From Arcicella sp. (GTDB lineage: Bacteria > Bacteroidota > Bacteroidia > Cytophagales > Spirosomataceae): 64,000 nt of DNA. Location: positions 1 to 64,000 of the forward strand of contig JALONS010000014.1 in the NCBI GenBank assembly GCA_025454855.1, in the 5' to 3' direction. Below the pieces are notes generated by a model. The model did not search any database and was not told where the DNA came from. It saw only the letters and a list, made by a program, of their open reading frames with translations. Shown one piece after another: positions 9,592 to 19,012 of this stretch (the stretch's first letter is position 1; every line of letters starts with the position of its first letter). The position numbers were made by a program, and so were the translations under genes.

Positions 9592-12500
9592 ATGTTTTCT
9601 AAATTCATAAATAGACCAGTACTATCGCTGGTTATTTCCATATTTATTGTGCTTTTGGGGGTATTGGCTATGGTGAGGTTACCAATTACCCAATATCCTG
9701 ATATAGCCCCGCCAGCGGTTTCGGTAATTACAAAATATACGGGAGCTAATGCGGAGGTGTGTTCAAAAGCGGTGGTTACTCCATTAGAAAGAGCCATTAA
9801 TGGTGTACCGGGCATGACTTATATGACTTCGGTTTCGGGAAATGACGGTACCAGTATCATTCAAGTATATTTTGAAGTAGGTACTGACCCCGACGTAGCA
9901 GCCGTGAACGTGCAGAACCGTGTAACAACCGTCTTGGATGAACTACCCGAAGAAGTAATCAAAGCCGGGGTTTCTACGGAAAAGGAAGTAAACAGTATGT
10001 TGATGTACATCAACCTCATCAGTGAAGACCCTACCGTTGATGAAAAGTTCATTTACAACTTTGCTGATATTAATGTCTTGGCAGAGTTGAAAAGGATTAA
10101 TGGGGTAGGTTTTGTTGATATTATGGGTTCTCGAGAGTATGCTATGCGTATTTGGTTAAAACCTGCTCGAATGGATGCTTATGAGGTTTCGGCAGATGAT
10201 ATTATCAAAGCCTTGAAAGAGCAAAACGTAGAAGCCGCCCCAGGAAAAGTAGGGGAAAGCTCAGGGCGAGAAGCTCAGTCATTGCAGTATGTTTTGAGAT
10301 ATACAGGTAAAATGACTCGTAAAGAACAATACGGCAATGTGGTAATAAAAGCCACCGAAAGTGGCGAAATGTTACGTTTGAAAGACGTAGCCGATATAGA
10401 ATTTGGGTCACTTGATTACGACGTTCTTTCTAAAGAAAACGGTAAACCATCGGCGGCGATTGTATTGAAACAACGTCCTGGTTCAAACGCCAGTCAGGTA
10501 ATTCAAAATATAAAAAATCGCTTAGAATTTCTAAAATCAACGACATTCCCCCCAGGAATGACCTACACGATAAGTTATGACGTTTCCAGATTTTTGGATG
10601 CTTCAATTCATGAAGTTATTAAAACCCTTATTGAAGCCTTCATTCTGGTAGCTTTGGTCGTTTTCTTATTTTTACAAGATTTTCGTTCTACGTTGATACC
10701 CGTTTTAGCAGTTCCCGTTGCCTTGATAGGAACGTTTGCTTTCATGCAACTTTTCGGCTTTTCTATCAATTTATTAACCCTTTTTGCTTTGGTATTAGCC
10801 ATTGGTATCGTAGTAGATGATGCCATTGTAGTAGTAGAGGCTGTCCACGCAAAAATGGAAGAAAAACACCTAACTGCCCGAGAAGCCACCATGGAGTCCA
10901 TTGATGAAATCAGTGGGGCAATCATCGCTATTACTTTGGTAATGGCAGCAGTATTTGTGCCTGTTGCCTTTTTATCGGGTCCTGTAGGCGTTTTTTATCG
11001 GCAGTTCTCAGTCACGATGGCAATTGCTATTGTTATTTCTGGGATAAATGCTCTTACTCTCACGCCTGCTCTGTGTGCAATTATGTTGAAAAATGTTCAC
11101 GGAGAAGCTAAAAAAGATACTTTCTTAAACCGCTTTTTCAGTCAATTTAATAATGCTTACGACCGTCTATCTGACCGTTACGGACGATTATTACGATTAA
11201 TTGTAAATCGTCGTTTAGTAACTTTTGGGCTTCTTCTGACTTTTTGTATTGCTACTTGGGGGGTGGGAAGTGTACTACCGACCAGTTTTATCCCTACCGA
11301 AGACCAAGGTACTGTTTACGCTAATGTAACTACACCCGCTGGGGCAACATTAGAGCGTACTGAAGAAGTGATGAATGAGATTGACAGAATTGCTCAAAAA
11401 ATGCCAGAGGTAGAGTCTATCTCCAGCTTATCGGGTTTTAGTATGATGACCGATGGCGTAGGAGCATCTTTTGGAATGAGTACCATTAACCTGAAAGCAT
11501 GGGATAAACGAGATGCCACCGCCAATGACATCATCAATCAACTAATTGATAAAACCAAGCATTTGAAAGATGCAGATATCCAGTTTTTCCCTCCACCAGC
11601 GGTACCAGGTTTTGGTAATGCCAGCGGTTTTGAAGTACGTTTGTTAGATAAAACGGGGTCTGGGAATCTTCAAAAAACGGCTGAAGTAGCCGAAAAATTT
11701 ATTGCTTCATTAAATAAACGCCCTGAGATTAAAGAAGCCTTTAGCAGTTTCAATCCTAATTTCCCGCAGTACATGATTCATATTGACCAAGATATGGCTG
11801 CTAAAAAGGGGATTTCAGTGGATGCCGCCATGAGTAACTTACAATCTTTGATTGGAAGTTTTTATGCTACAAATTTCATTTTATTCGGACAAATGTACAA
11901 GGTAATGGTACAAGCCGACCCTAAATACCGTGCTTTGCCAGATGATATTATGAAATTGCGGATTAAGAATAAAAATGGAGAAATGGTCCCTTATGCTATT
12001 TTTAGTAGAGTAGAACGAGTGTATGGTCCAGAGCAATTAACTCGGTATAATATGTACGTATCGGCAATGCTTAATGGTGAACCTGCCAAAGGGTACAGCT
12101 CTGGCGATGCCATTAAGGCTATTGAAGAAGTGGCCGCCAAAGAACTACCAAGAGGTTATACTTATGAGTGGTCGGGGATGACCCGTGAAGAAGTGCTTTC
12201 TGGCAATCAGGTTATTATAGTGTTTATTATCTGTTTAATTTTCGTTTATTTAGTGTTATCAGCTCAGTACGAGAGTTTCATCTTACCAATTCCTGTAATT
12301 CTATCCTTGCCCGTAGGGATTTTTGGCTCTTTATTTTTCTTGTATTTGTTTGGTTTAGAGAATAATATTTACGCCCAAGTAGCCATGGTGATGCTGATTG
12401 GTCTATTAGGGAAAAATGCTATTCTGATTGTGGAATTTGCCATTTTACAGCAAAAGCAAGGTAAAACCATACTGAAAGCAGTTGTAGGCGGTGCGGTAGC

Positions 12501-12744
12501 TCGTTTTCGTCCTATCTTAATGACTTCATTTGCATTTATTGCGGGGCTTATTCCCTTAATGTTTGCTTCGGGAGCGGGTGCTATCGGAAATCGAACTATC
12601 GGTACAGCTGCCGCTGGTGGTATGCTTTTCGGAACTGTTTTTGGCGTAATGATTATACCGGGACTATACGTGATTTTTGCAGGATTGAATAAAGGAAAAC
12701 GAAAGAAGAACACTAAAAAAACGATTGAAGAAGCGTATGTTTAA
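9592..12744 (+). CDS. RND multidrug efflux pump, inner-membrane subunit (AcrB/HAE1 family)
   Basis: A 1050-residue proton-driven transporter of full family length with the duplicated architecture of 12 transmembrane helices and two large periplasmic loops. The N-terminus MFSKFINRPVLSLVISI is typical. TM4 carries the paired aspartates D409-D410 (GIVVDDAIVVVE) used for proton relay, which points to the HAE1 drug-efflux branch rather than heavy-metal pumps. FIPTEDQGTVYANV after TM7 is another hallmark. It is in an operon with the adaptor and the TolC-type gene. Substrates cannot be predicted from sequence. Confidence 0.95.
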   Translation: MFSKFINRPVLSLVISIFIVLLGVLAMVRLPITQYPDIAPPAVSVITKYTGANAEVCSKAVVTPLERAINGVPGMTYMTSVSGNDGTSIIQVYFEVGTDPDVAAVNVQNRVTTVLDELPEEVIKAGVSTEKEVNSMLMYINLISEDPTVDEKFIYNFADINVLAELKRINGVGFVDIMGSREYAMRIWLKPARMDAYEVSADDIIKALKEQNVEAAPGKVGESSGREAQSLQYVLRYTGKMTRKEQYGNVVIKATESGEMLRLKDVADIEFGSLDYDVLSKENGKPSAAIVLKQRPGSNASQVIQNIKNRLEFLKSTTFPPGMTYTISYDVSRFLDASIHEVIKTLIEAFILVALVVFLFLQDFRSTLIPVLAVPVALIGTFAFMQLFGFSINLLTLFALVLAIGIVVDDAIVVVEAVHAKMEEKHLTAREATMESIDEISGAIIAITLVMAAVFVPVAFLSGPVGVFYRQFSVTMAIAIVISGINALTLTPALCAIMLKNVHGEAKKDTFLNRFFSQFNNAYDRLSDRYGRLLRLIVNRRLVTFGLLLTFCIATWGVGSVLPTSFIPTEDQGTVYANVTTPAGATLERTEEVMNEIDRIAQKMPEVESISSLSGFSMMTDGVGASFGMSTINLKAWDKRDATANDIINQLIDKTKHLKDADIQFFPPPAVPGFGNASGFEVRLLDKTGSGNLQKTAEVAEKFIASLNKRPEIKEAFSSFNPNFPQYMIHIDQDMAAKKGISVDAAMSNLQSLIGSFYATNFILFGQMYKVMVQADPKYRALPDDIMKLRIKNKNGEMVPYAIFSRVERVYGPEQLTRYNMYVSAMLNGEPAKGYSSGDAIKAIEEVAAKELPRGYTYEWSGMTREEVLSGNQVIIVFIICLIFVYLVLSAQYESFILPIPVILSLPVGIFGSLFFLYLFGLENNIYAQVAMVMLIGLLGKNAILIVEFAILQQKQGKTILKAVVGGAVARFRPILMTSFAFIAGLIPLMFASGAGAIGNRTIGTAAAGGMLFGTVFGVMIIPGLYVIFAGLNKGKRKKNTKKTIEEAYV

Positions 12745-14179
12745 TTATAAAATTATTGGGCTCGTAATGATAGTTGGGCTTTTGGTGTCTTGTAAAATTA
12801 AACAAGAAATACCTCAGAATAGACCACTTTTAGCAATGCCCACCAAGTTTATTGCTAAGTCAGATTCTGCCATTAATACGTTACCAATCATCAAAACATT
12901 TTTTTCAGATACCACACTCATTGCATTAATTGACACCGTGCTGAGGAACAATTTTGATTTGCAGATGACCCTACAAAAAATTGAGATGGCTCGTGCAGGC
13001 GTTCGTTTTACACAAGGTTTGGGTAAACCAGATTTGGCAGGTAATTTTGCCATTGGGCAGCGAAAATTCGGTAATTATACCATTGATGGAGTAGGTAATT
13101 ATGATACTCAGTTTTCAACGAATATTGATGATAAACAAAAAATTCCAAACCCTATTATTCCCGATTATTATGTCGGAGTACAGTCATCGTGGGAGATAGA
13201 TTTGTGGGGAAAACTCAAAAGTCAGAAGTCATCAGCAATTACCAAATTATTAGCTTCCGAAGCAGGTAAAAGCTTAGTTATAAGCGAGTTAGTTTCGCAA
13301 GTGGCTTCGGCTTATTACGAATTACTGATATTAGACAACGAATTGGAGTTTTTGGAAGAAAATATTATCCTTCAAGATAGAGCCGTAGAAATCATTAAGG
13401 TTTTGAAACAAGCAGGGCAAGCCAATCAGTTGGGGGTAGATTTATTAAACGCCCAATTATTAAGTTCAAAATCATTAAAAATTGAGGTAAAACAAGAAAT
13501 TATTGAAGCTGAGAGTAGAATCAACCTTTTGTTGGGGCGTTATCCACAGAGTATAAAACGACCTAAAGTGGCTTGGTCGAGGGTAATTCCCCCTAAATTA
13601 TCGGTAGGTGTGCCTTCGAGACTCCTTGAAAATCGTCCTGACATCAAACAGGCCGAATTAGAATTATTAGCTACTAATGCCAATTTATTTACGGCTAAAG
13701 CCGCTTTTTATCCTTCTCTTACCCTTACGGGAGGGCTTGGCTTTCAGTCGTTCAAAGCACTTTTATGGTTAAATCCTGCCTCATTGGCAATGAGTACCTT
13801 CGGAGGACTAACGGCTCCATTAGCCAATCGCCGTCAAATAATCGCTGATTTGATGGCAGCCAAAGCCGACCAAAAAACGGCTTATATCAACTATCAAAAA
13901 ACGATTGTTAATAGTTTTACCGAAGTTTACAACCAGTTGAATGTCATTCAGAATACCAACGAAATGTACGACTTGAAAGCCCAAGAAGTAGAGGTTTTAC
14001 GGCAATCTATCAATACTTCGGCAGAGTTGTTTCGTTCGGGGAGAGCCACTTATTTAGAAGTGATTACCGCTCAGAAAAATGCCTTACAGTCTCAGATAGA
14101 ATTGATAAATCTGAAGAAAAGACAATACAACGCCGTGATTGGATTATACAAATCACTTGGCGGTGGTTGGAGAGGATAA
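12737..14179 (+). CDS. Outer-membrane efflux channel (TolC/OprM family), lipoprotein
   Basis: A 480-residue outer-membrane factor that completes the tripartite pump. The start at 12737 (MFNYKIIGLVMIVGLLVSC) gives a lipobox with Cys at 19. The frame is open four codons upstream. Either choice overlaps the end of the pump gene; with the chosen ATG the overlap is 8 bases, implying translational coupling. Two OEP repeats are seen, with the linker VPSRLLENRPDIKQAE that marks the NodT/OprM subgroup. A hairpin terminator lies about 60 bases downstream. Confidence 0.92.
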   Translation: MFNYKIIGLVMIVGLLVSCKIKQEIPQNRPLLAMPTKFIAKSDSAINTLPIIKTFFSDTTLIALIDTVLRNNFDLQMTLQKIEMARAGVRFTQGLGKPDLAGNFAIGQRKFGNYTIDGVGNYDTQFSTNIDDKQKIPNPIIPDYYVGVQSSWEIDLWGKLKSQKSSAITKLLASEAGKSLVISELVSQVASAYYELLILDNELEFLEENIILQDRAVEIIKVLKQAGQANQLGVDLLNAQLLSSKSLKIEVKQEIIEAESRINLLLGRYPQSIKRPKVAWSRVIPPKLSVGVPSRLLENRPDIKQAELELLATNANLFTAKAAFYPSLTLTGGLGFQSFKALLWLNPASLAMSTFGGLTAPLANRRQIIADLMAAKADQKTAYINYQKTIVNSFTEVYNQLNVIQNTNEMYDLKAQEVEVLRQSINTSAELFRSGRATYLEVITAQKNALQSQIELINLKKRQYNAVIGLYKSLGGGWRG

Positions 14180-14236
14180 ACTTTCAATGAAGAATATCAC
14201 AACTGACCGTTAAATAAGATTTTTGATAAGTAAATG

Positions 14237-14268
14237 AAGCTAAACCTCAATGGTTTAGCTTTTTTTGT
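14237..14268 (+). terminator. Terminator of the RND operon
   Basis: AAGCTAAACC pairs with GGTTTAGCTT around CTCAA and runs into seven T's. Confidence 0.85.
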
Positions 14269-14377
14269 TACGTTTGATGCACCTTTTCAGAAATAAATTG
14301 AAAATCATGTTGTTGGTTTTCAGTTTATTACGACTAATATACAAAACTTCTAATTCACAATTTAACCAGTTAATGCA

Positions 14378-15784
14378 ATGCCAATTAATCAATTTGATTT
14401 ATCAAACAGAGGTCTCCTTGAGAGCATTCAAGGTAATATCTTGAAAGGTCACGGTCGTCATCATACTGCTAATCTTTTTATTACTGGGAAAACAGGCAAT
14501 CAGGAAAAAATGAAGCAATGGCTACGCCATTTAGTAGAAGGCGAAAACCCATTAATAAAATCTTGTTATTCTCAACTGCGTAGTAATGCTCTTTGGAAAG
14601 ATAAAGAAATCGATTCAGGTATATTTGGTTGTATTCATATCAGTGCGGCAGGGTATCGTTATTTACTTAATCTCGGAGAGGGAGATATGAATTCTGTATT
14701 CGATACATCTTTTAACAATGGGATGAGAAAAGCTGATTTACAAGACCCGAGCCCTGATAAATGGGAAAAAGGACTAAATGATGATGCCCATTTTTTATTA
14801 ATAATAGCCGATTCTAATGCTGGAAATGTCAGTCGTAAAGTATTAGATATTAGAAGGGAAATACAAGACTTTGCGGATGTAGTTTTTACAGAAATCGGGG
14901 ATGCGATATTCAATAGTGAAAAAGCGGGTATTGAGCATTTTGGATATGTTGATGGTATTTCTCAACCTTTGTTCTTTGAAGATGAAATAGAAAAATATCA
15001 AGCAGATAATAGCATTCCTCCCAATTTACAATCTACATTCAATCCAAGTGCAGAGATTGATTTAGTGTTAATAAAAGACCCCTTTTCTGAATTAAGTACA
15101 GCTATGGGTAGTTTTTTAGTTTTTAGAAAATTAGAACAAAATGTGAAAGGTTTTAAGAAAGCAGAGAAAGAATTAGCTAATAAACTTGGATTAACTGGCG
15201 AAGATGAAGAAAGAGCAGGAGCAATGCTTGTTGGGCGTTTTGAGGACGGAACTCCCGTACAAATTAGCTCAGAACCTGGAATAATAAACAGTGCTGTCAT
15301 CAATAATTTTGATTATGATAAGACTAATGAAGGAAAATTAGATGAATCTAAGTGTCCTTATCATGCCCATATCCGAAAATCTAATCCACGTTCTGATATT
15401 GGAGGTTCTAAAGACCACATAATGGCAAGGAGGGGAATCCCTTATGGTACAAGAAGTGACAACCCCAACGATGGTCAAATTGATAATAAACCAGAAGGAG
15501 GAGTTGGGTTACTATTTATGAGTTATCAAAAAAGTATTGAAAATCAATTTGAGTTTATTCAGAAATTATGGGTAAATAACGACACATTTCCCAACTTTAA
15601 TCCAAAGGATAAAGATGGTTTAGACCCCATCATCGGACAAGGTAACTCAAGGGCATTAGGGGCTTATCCAACCATTTGGGGAGACCCTAAATCAATAAAA
15701 CAATGTAGTTTTGACCTTTTTGTAACTATGAAGGGCGGAGGGTATTTCTTTGCTCCGAGCATTAATTTTTTGAAAAATCTATGA
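14378..15784 (+). CDS. Dyp-type heme peroxidase
   Basis: A 468-residue Dyp-type peroxidase, which oxidises organic substrates with hydrogen peroxide using heme. The distal GxxDG motif is present (GYVDG in FGYVDGISQP, near residue 190), as is the proximal heme-ligand region CPYHAHIRKSNPR (near 326). The N-terminal ESIQGNILKGHGR is typical of the longer Dyp subfamilies. No signal peptide is seen, so it is probably cytoplasmic. No encapsulin gene is adjacent and I saw no obvious C-terminal encapsulin targeting peptide. It is bounded by terminators on both sides, so it is likely transcribed alone. Confidence 0.92.
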   Translation: MPINQFDLSNRGLLESIQGNILKGHGRHHTANLFITGKTGNQEKMKQWLRHLVEGENPLIKSCYSQLRSNALWKDKEIDSGIFGCIHISAAGYRYLLNLGEGDMNSVFDTSFNNGMRKADLQDPSPDKWEKGLNDDAHFLLIIADSNAGNVSRKVLDIRREIQDFADVVFTEIGDAIFNSEKAGIEHFGYVDGISQPLFFEDEIEKYQADNSIPPNLQSTFNPSAEIDLVLIKDPFSELSTAMGSFLVFRKLEQNVKGFKKAEKELANKLGLTGEDEERAGAMLVGRFEDGTPVQISSEPGIINSAVINNFDYDKTNEGKLDESKCPYHAHIRKSNPRSDIGGSKDHIMARRGIPYGTRSDNPNDGQIDNKPEGGVGLLFMSYQKSIENQFEFIQKLWVNNDTFPNFNPKDKDGLDPIIGQGNSRALGAYPTIWGDPKSIKQCSFDLFVTMKGGGYFFAPSINFLKNL

Positions 15785-15790
15785 TAATCA

Positions 15791-15825
15791 AAAAAACCTT
15801 TCAAGCCACTTGAAAGGTTTTTTTA
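15791..15825. terminator. Bidirectional terminator
   Basis: AACCTTTCAAG and CTTGAAAGGTT pair around CCA, with an A-run before and a T-run after. It serves the convergent peroxidase and metalloprotease genes. Confidence 0.88.
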
Positions 15826-15845
15826 AATAAGTATTATCGAGAAAT

Positions 15846-16538
15846 TTAATCATTACTCCGTCTCCCCGACAGCAAACTCACATAGTAAAGTAACTGAGCT
15901 AACATACCCAAAGCAGCGGCTACGTAGGTCATTGCTGCCCACCAAAGAGCATCTTTCGCTCCGTCGTGTTCGGGTTGAGTAACCATATTTTTTGACTCCA
16001 TCCATGCTAATGCTCTGCGTGATGCGTCAAATTCTACGGGTAAGGTAACAAAACTGAAAAGTGTTGCTAAGGCAAACATGGCTACCCCGATAGTCAAAAC
16101 TAATTTGTTTCCTGTTGAGTACAAAATCATCATACCCACCATCAAAGCAATGGGCATAAAGTTATTGGCAATATTTAAAACGGGCACCATCGAACTACGA
16201 AACTGTAACATAGAATACGCCACTGCGTGTTGTACAGCGTGTCCGCACTCATGGGCAGCTACGGCGGCAGCGGCTACGCTTCTACCATGATACACGTCTG
16301 GACTGAGGTTTACGGTTTTATCCGTTGGATTGTAATGGTCAGTAAGCTGTCCTTCTACTGACATAATCCTTACGTCGAAAATATTATTATCTCTCAGCAT
16401 TTTCTCGGCGATTTCTCTGCCCGAAAGTCCATTTTTAAGTCCAACTTCTGAATATTGCTGAAACTTACTTTTTAAACGCCATTGCACGAACATTCCAATT
16501 CCTGCAAAAACAAATGTAATTAAATAAATCCCTATCAT
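15846..16538 (-). CDS. Neutral zinc metallopeptidase, YugP family
   Basis: A 230-residue membrane metalloprotease-like protein. The zinc motif HECGH is at residues 96-100 (AAHECGHAVQHA). There is an N-terminal membrane helix (about 2-19) and further hydrophobic helices at about 120-150 and 195-220. The family is widespread and its substrates are mostly unknown. It faces the peroxidase gene across a shared terminator. The upstream spacer carries iterated TTTGAAAA-like words. Confidence 0.85.
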   Translation of the reverse strand: MIGIYLITFVFAGIGMFVQWRLKSKFQQYSEVGLKNGLSGREIAEKMLRDNNIFDVRIMSVEGQLTDHYNPTDKTVNLSPDVYHGRSVAAAAVAAHECGHAVQHAVAYSMLQFRSSMVPVLNIANNFMPIALMVGMMILYSTGNKLVLTIGVAMFALATLFSFVTLPVEFDASRRALAWMESKNMVTQPEHDGAKDALWWAAMTYVAAALGMLAQLLYYVSLLSGRRSND

Positions 16539-16547
16539 ATTTTTATA

Positions 16548-16592
16548 TTTTGAAAATTTGGAAATTGGTTAATTTGAAAATTTGATTACGTA
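16548..16592. repeat. Iterated octamer stretch upstream of the YugP gene
   Basis: About five imperfect copies of an 8-base word resembling TTTGAAAA (TTTGAAAA, TTTGGAAA, TTGGTTAA, TTTGAAAA, TTTGATTA) stand in tandem in the spacer. Confidence 0.5.
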
Positions 16593-16714
16593 CTATTTTT
16601 TTATTTTTACGTTTGCATATATAAGTATTCAACAAAACCCAGTTTATACTATTTTTAGCTTAGATTTTTGATATTAAGCCTATAGCTCACAGCCAATTGC
16701 TAACAGCTATATAA

Positions 16715-17191
16715 TCAAATTAACTTTATTTTCTCAATCAAACTTGTTGTTGAATAACCTTTCACCAAAGGAATTGTTTTTACGTTTCCTCCTTTTGCTA
16801 TAACAAAATCTGCTCCTACAATAGTTTCAAGTGAATAATCATCTCCTTTTACTAAAACATCAGGCTTTACGGTTTGGATAAGTTCTAATGGGGTAGGTTC
16901 ATCAAATAGTACTACGGCATCTACAAATTCAAAAGCTGCCATCATCCGTGAGCGAGCGTATTCATTCACCACAGGACGAGTTTCTCCTTTTAGTCGGCGA
17001 ACGGAGGCATCGGTATTTAAACCCAGTACCAATTTATCTCCCAATCCACGGGCTTTTTCTAAATAATCTATGTGTCCTAAGTGTACAATATCAAAACAAC
17101 CATTTGTAAAAACGATTTCTTTTCCTTCCGCTTGCCATTTTTGTACTTGTTCAGTAATGGACTCTCGACTGTAAATTTTATGCTCGGTCAT
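16715..17191 (-). CDS. rfaE2: D-glycero-beta-D-manno-heptose 1-phosphate adenylyltransferase
   Basis: A 158-residue nucleotidyltransferase equivalent to the C-terminal half of HldE. It adds AMP to heptose 1-phosphate on the way to ADP-heptose for LPS. The signature [16 protein letters not shown] (about 30-45) contains the HxGH nucleotide-binding motif, and the end [11 protein letters not shown] fits the subfamily. The kinase half (rfaE1) is not fused and not in the window. It is the last gene of a leftward run after panC, panD and a YbhN-type protein, but a 232-base spacer with repeats separates it from the latter. Confidence 0.93.
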   Translation of the reverse strand: MTEHKIYSRESITEQVQKWQAEGKEIVFTNGCFDIVHLGHIDYLEKARGLGDKLVLGLNTDASVRRLKGETRPVVNEYARSRMMAAFEFVDAVVLFDEPTPLELIQTVKPDVLVKGDDYSLETIVGADFVIAKGGNVKTIPLVKGYSTTSLIEKIKLI

Positions 17192-17200
17192 AATTTTTAG

Positions 17201-17424
17201 ATGATAGATGATATATTGTAGAGGTTAGAGAATAGATTATAGAGAATTTTCTAATCTCTATCTGTATTGGTTTATAAGGTTGTACTCATTAACCCCACCC
17301 AACCCTCCCCAATAGGGAGGGCTTTTAAAGTCCCTTTCCCTAACGGGGAAAGAGATTTAGGGATAGGGGTTTTGCATACAACCTTACAAACCAATACATC
17401 TATCATCTAATCTCTATACTCTAC
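17201..17424. repeat. Composite palindromic repeat with REP-like GC-rich core
   Basis: The core at 17288-17329 (ATTAACCCCACCCAACCC and on) is 41 of 42 identical to 61565-61606. It is flanked by inverted arms TGTATTGGTTTATAAGG / CCTTACAAACCAATACA (17262-17284 and 17375-17397; the 22-base arms differ at one position). Outside these, words like AGATGATAGATGATA and their inverse (TCTATCATCTAATCTC) extend the palindrome. There is no open reading frame. It fills the spacer between rfaE2 and the YbhN-type gene. Confidence 0.75.
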
Positions 17425-18410
17425 TAACTTGTCTTTTTATTCGTAAAAATAGAAATCACAAAAATAATTACCCCAATTACCAACGTAGATAGCATTTGTG
17501 AACTCTGAACAAAAGTAGAGAGTGTTCCTGCGTCATCTTTAGATAATCCATACATGGTTACTAAAACGGGCGAAACAATAGCTGTAACCGTACCCGCTCC
17601 ACCGGGTGAAGGTAAAATCATCGCCAAAGCTCCTGATACCAAAAAGGTTAAGCCCGCAATGGGTGGTAAATTTGAAAATTTGGGTATGGCAAAAAATAGC
17701 ACATAACCCATCAACCAATACATCGTCCAAATCAAGACGGTATAAAACAGAAAAAGTTTCGGATTTTTTAAATCTTTAATACTCAAAAGTCCGTCAATGA
17801 GTCCTTTTAGTTTCTCAAAAATTAATTTAACAATCGAAATTTGAAGTATTTTTTTCCTGAAAACAAATAAAATCATACCCACAACTGCCACTCCAATCAT
17901 TAAAAAGAACAACAGATTCCATTTCTGACTCCCAGTATGTTGGTTCTGACTTAATTGCTGATTGATAAATGCCCACAGTTTATCAAAGTCGATGATGAAG
18001 TGAATAATTAACAAAACAAACAAAGAAACAACGTCGAAAAGGCGGTCAGTAACCACCGTTCCCAATGATTTCTCAACGGGAATATCATCACTTTTATACA
18101 ACTGACTACAACGGGTAACTTCACCCAAACGGGGTACTAAGTTATTGGCAAAATAACCCAACCATACTGCATTATTAACGTTGAAAAAAGAGGGCTTATA
18201 CCCCAAAGGTTCTAAAAGAAGTTGCCACCGAGCTGCACGACTTCCATGTGCTACAAATGTGAGGAGAATCATCAGCCCCACCCACCAAAGATTGGCATGA
18301 GAAACATCCTCCCACAGTTTGGTAGGATTAATAATACCTGATGCGATAGAATACCAAATTAATCCTCCACCAATTCCTAAAAAAACTAAATATTGAAGTG
18401 TCTTTTTCAT
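17424..18410 (-). CDS. YbhN/UPF0104-type integral membrane protein (flippase-like)
   Basis: A 328-residue protein with about eight predicted transmembrane segments. It belongs to the lysylphosphatidylglycerol synthase TM-region family (UPF0104/YbhN). Characteristic pieces are GYFANNLVPRLGEVTRC near residue 90 and the C-terminal ILPSPGGAGTVTAIVSP. Relatives of this fold are proposed lipid or glycan-lipid flippases; a synthase domain is absent. It lies downstream of panD, separated by a palindromic spacer. Confidence 0.82.
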   Translation of the reverse strand: MKKTLQYLVFLGIGGGLIWYSIASGIINPTKLWEDVSHANLWWVGLMILLTFVAHGSRAARWQLLLEPLGYKPSFFNVNNAVWLGYFANNLVPRLGEVTRCSQLYKSDDIPVEKSLGTVVTDRLFDVVSLFVLLIIHFIIDFDKLWAFINQQLSQNQHTGSQKWNLLFFLMIGVAVVGMILFVFRKKILQISIVKLIFEKLKGLIDGLLSIKDLKNPKLFLFYTVLIWTMYWLMGYVLFFAIPKFSNLPPIAGLTFLVSGALAMILPSPGGAGTVTAIVSPVLVTMYGLSKDDAGTLSTFVQSSQMLSTLVIGVIIFVISIFTNKKTS

Positions 18411-18415
18411 AAATC

Positions 18416-18487
18416 CAATTTGGAAATTTGAAAATGAGACTGCTCATACATTTTCAAATTTTCTAATTACCTCATTTTCAAATTACC
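18416..18487. repeat. Iterated-word palindrome between panD and the YbhN-type gene
   Basis: AAATTTGAAAATG (18424-18436) is repeated inverted exactly as CATTTTCAAATTT (18449-18461). A further CTCATTTTCAAATTA follows at about 18471-18485. Confidence 0.65.
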
Positions 18488-18833
18488 CCACCAAATGGTT
18501 ATTACTGTCAGGAAAAACTAACCTGGGCTTGTGTTCTTTGGCTTCTTCTGGAGTCATTAGTCCATAAGCAATAATGATAACAATGTCACCTACTTGAGCC
18601 CTACGAGCCGCCGCTCCGTTTAGGCATACCGTACCCGAACCCCGTTCACCTTTGATAACATACGTTTCAAAGCGTTCGCCGTTATTATTATTAACAATCT
18701 GTACCTTTTCGTTTTCTATAAGGTTTGCGGCATCCATCAAATCTTCATCGATGGTTACACTGCCTACATAATTTAGCTCCGCTTGTGTGATTTTCACACG
18801 GTGGAGTTTGGATTTCATTACGTGAATAAACAT
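18483..18833 (-). CDS. panD: Aspartate 1-decarboxylase
   Basis: A 116-residue pyruvoyl-dependent enzyme that makes beta-alanine for pantothenate/CoA. The self-cleavage site is Gly24-Ser25 (NYVGSVTID). It falls at the same position as in the E. coli enzyme when the start [13 protein letters not shown] is used, so this start was preferred over the internal Met at residue 6. The conserved [13 protein letters not shown] and IIAYGLM follow. panC lies upstream in the same direction, as expected for one pathway, with a 179-base spacer. Confidence 0.95.
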   Translation of the reverse strand: MFIHVMKSKLHRVKITQAELNYVGSVTIDEDLMDAANLIENEKVQIVNNNNGERFETYVIKGERGSGTVCLNGAAARRAQVGDIVIIIAYGLMTPEEAKEHKPRLVFPDSNNHLVG

Positions 18834-19012
18834 ATTCTAATTTTTAATTTCGGATGGTGGATTTCGGATTTTCTTAAAACCACTTACTTTAAAATTTGTT
18901 GATTAATGATAAAAATCTCACAAAGATAGATAGCTTTAAACTACGAAAATAATAAACCAAATTTTTATGGCTGATAATTCATAATCTATCACTCATAACT
19001 CTTCATTAATTT
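18834..19012. other. panC-panD spacer with iterated words
   Basis: No gene is seen. At 18838-18878 an imperfect TTTCGGATGG-type word is iterated. At about 18966-19008 words of the type TCATAATCTATCACTCATAA are iterated on the other side. Confidence 0.4.

Noticed and set aside
18483-18818. Shorter panD start at the internal Met
   Set aside because: The longer start places the cleavage serine at position 25 as in the E. coli enzyme.
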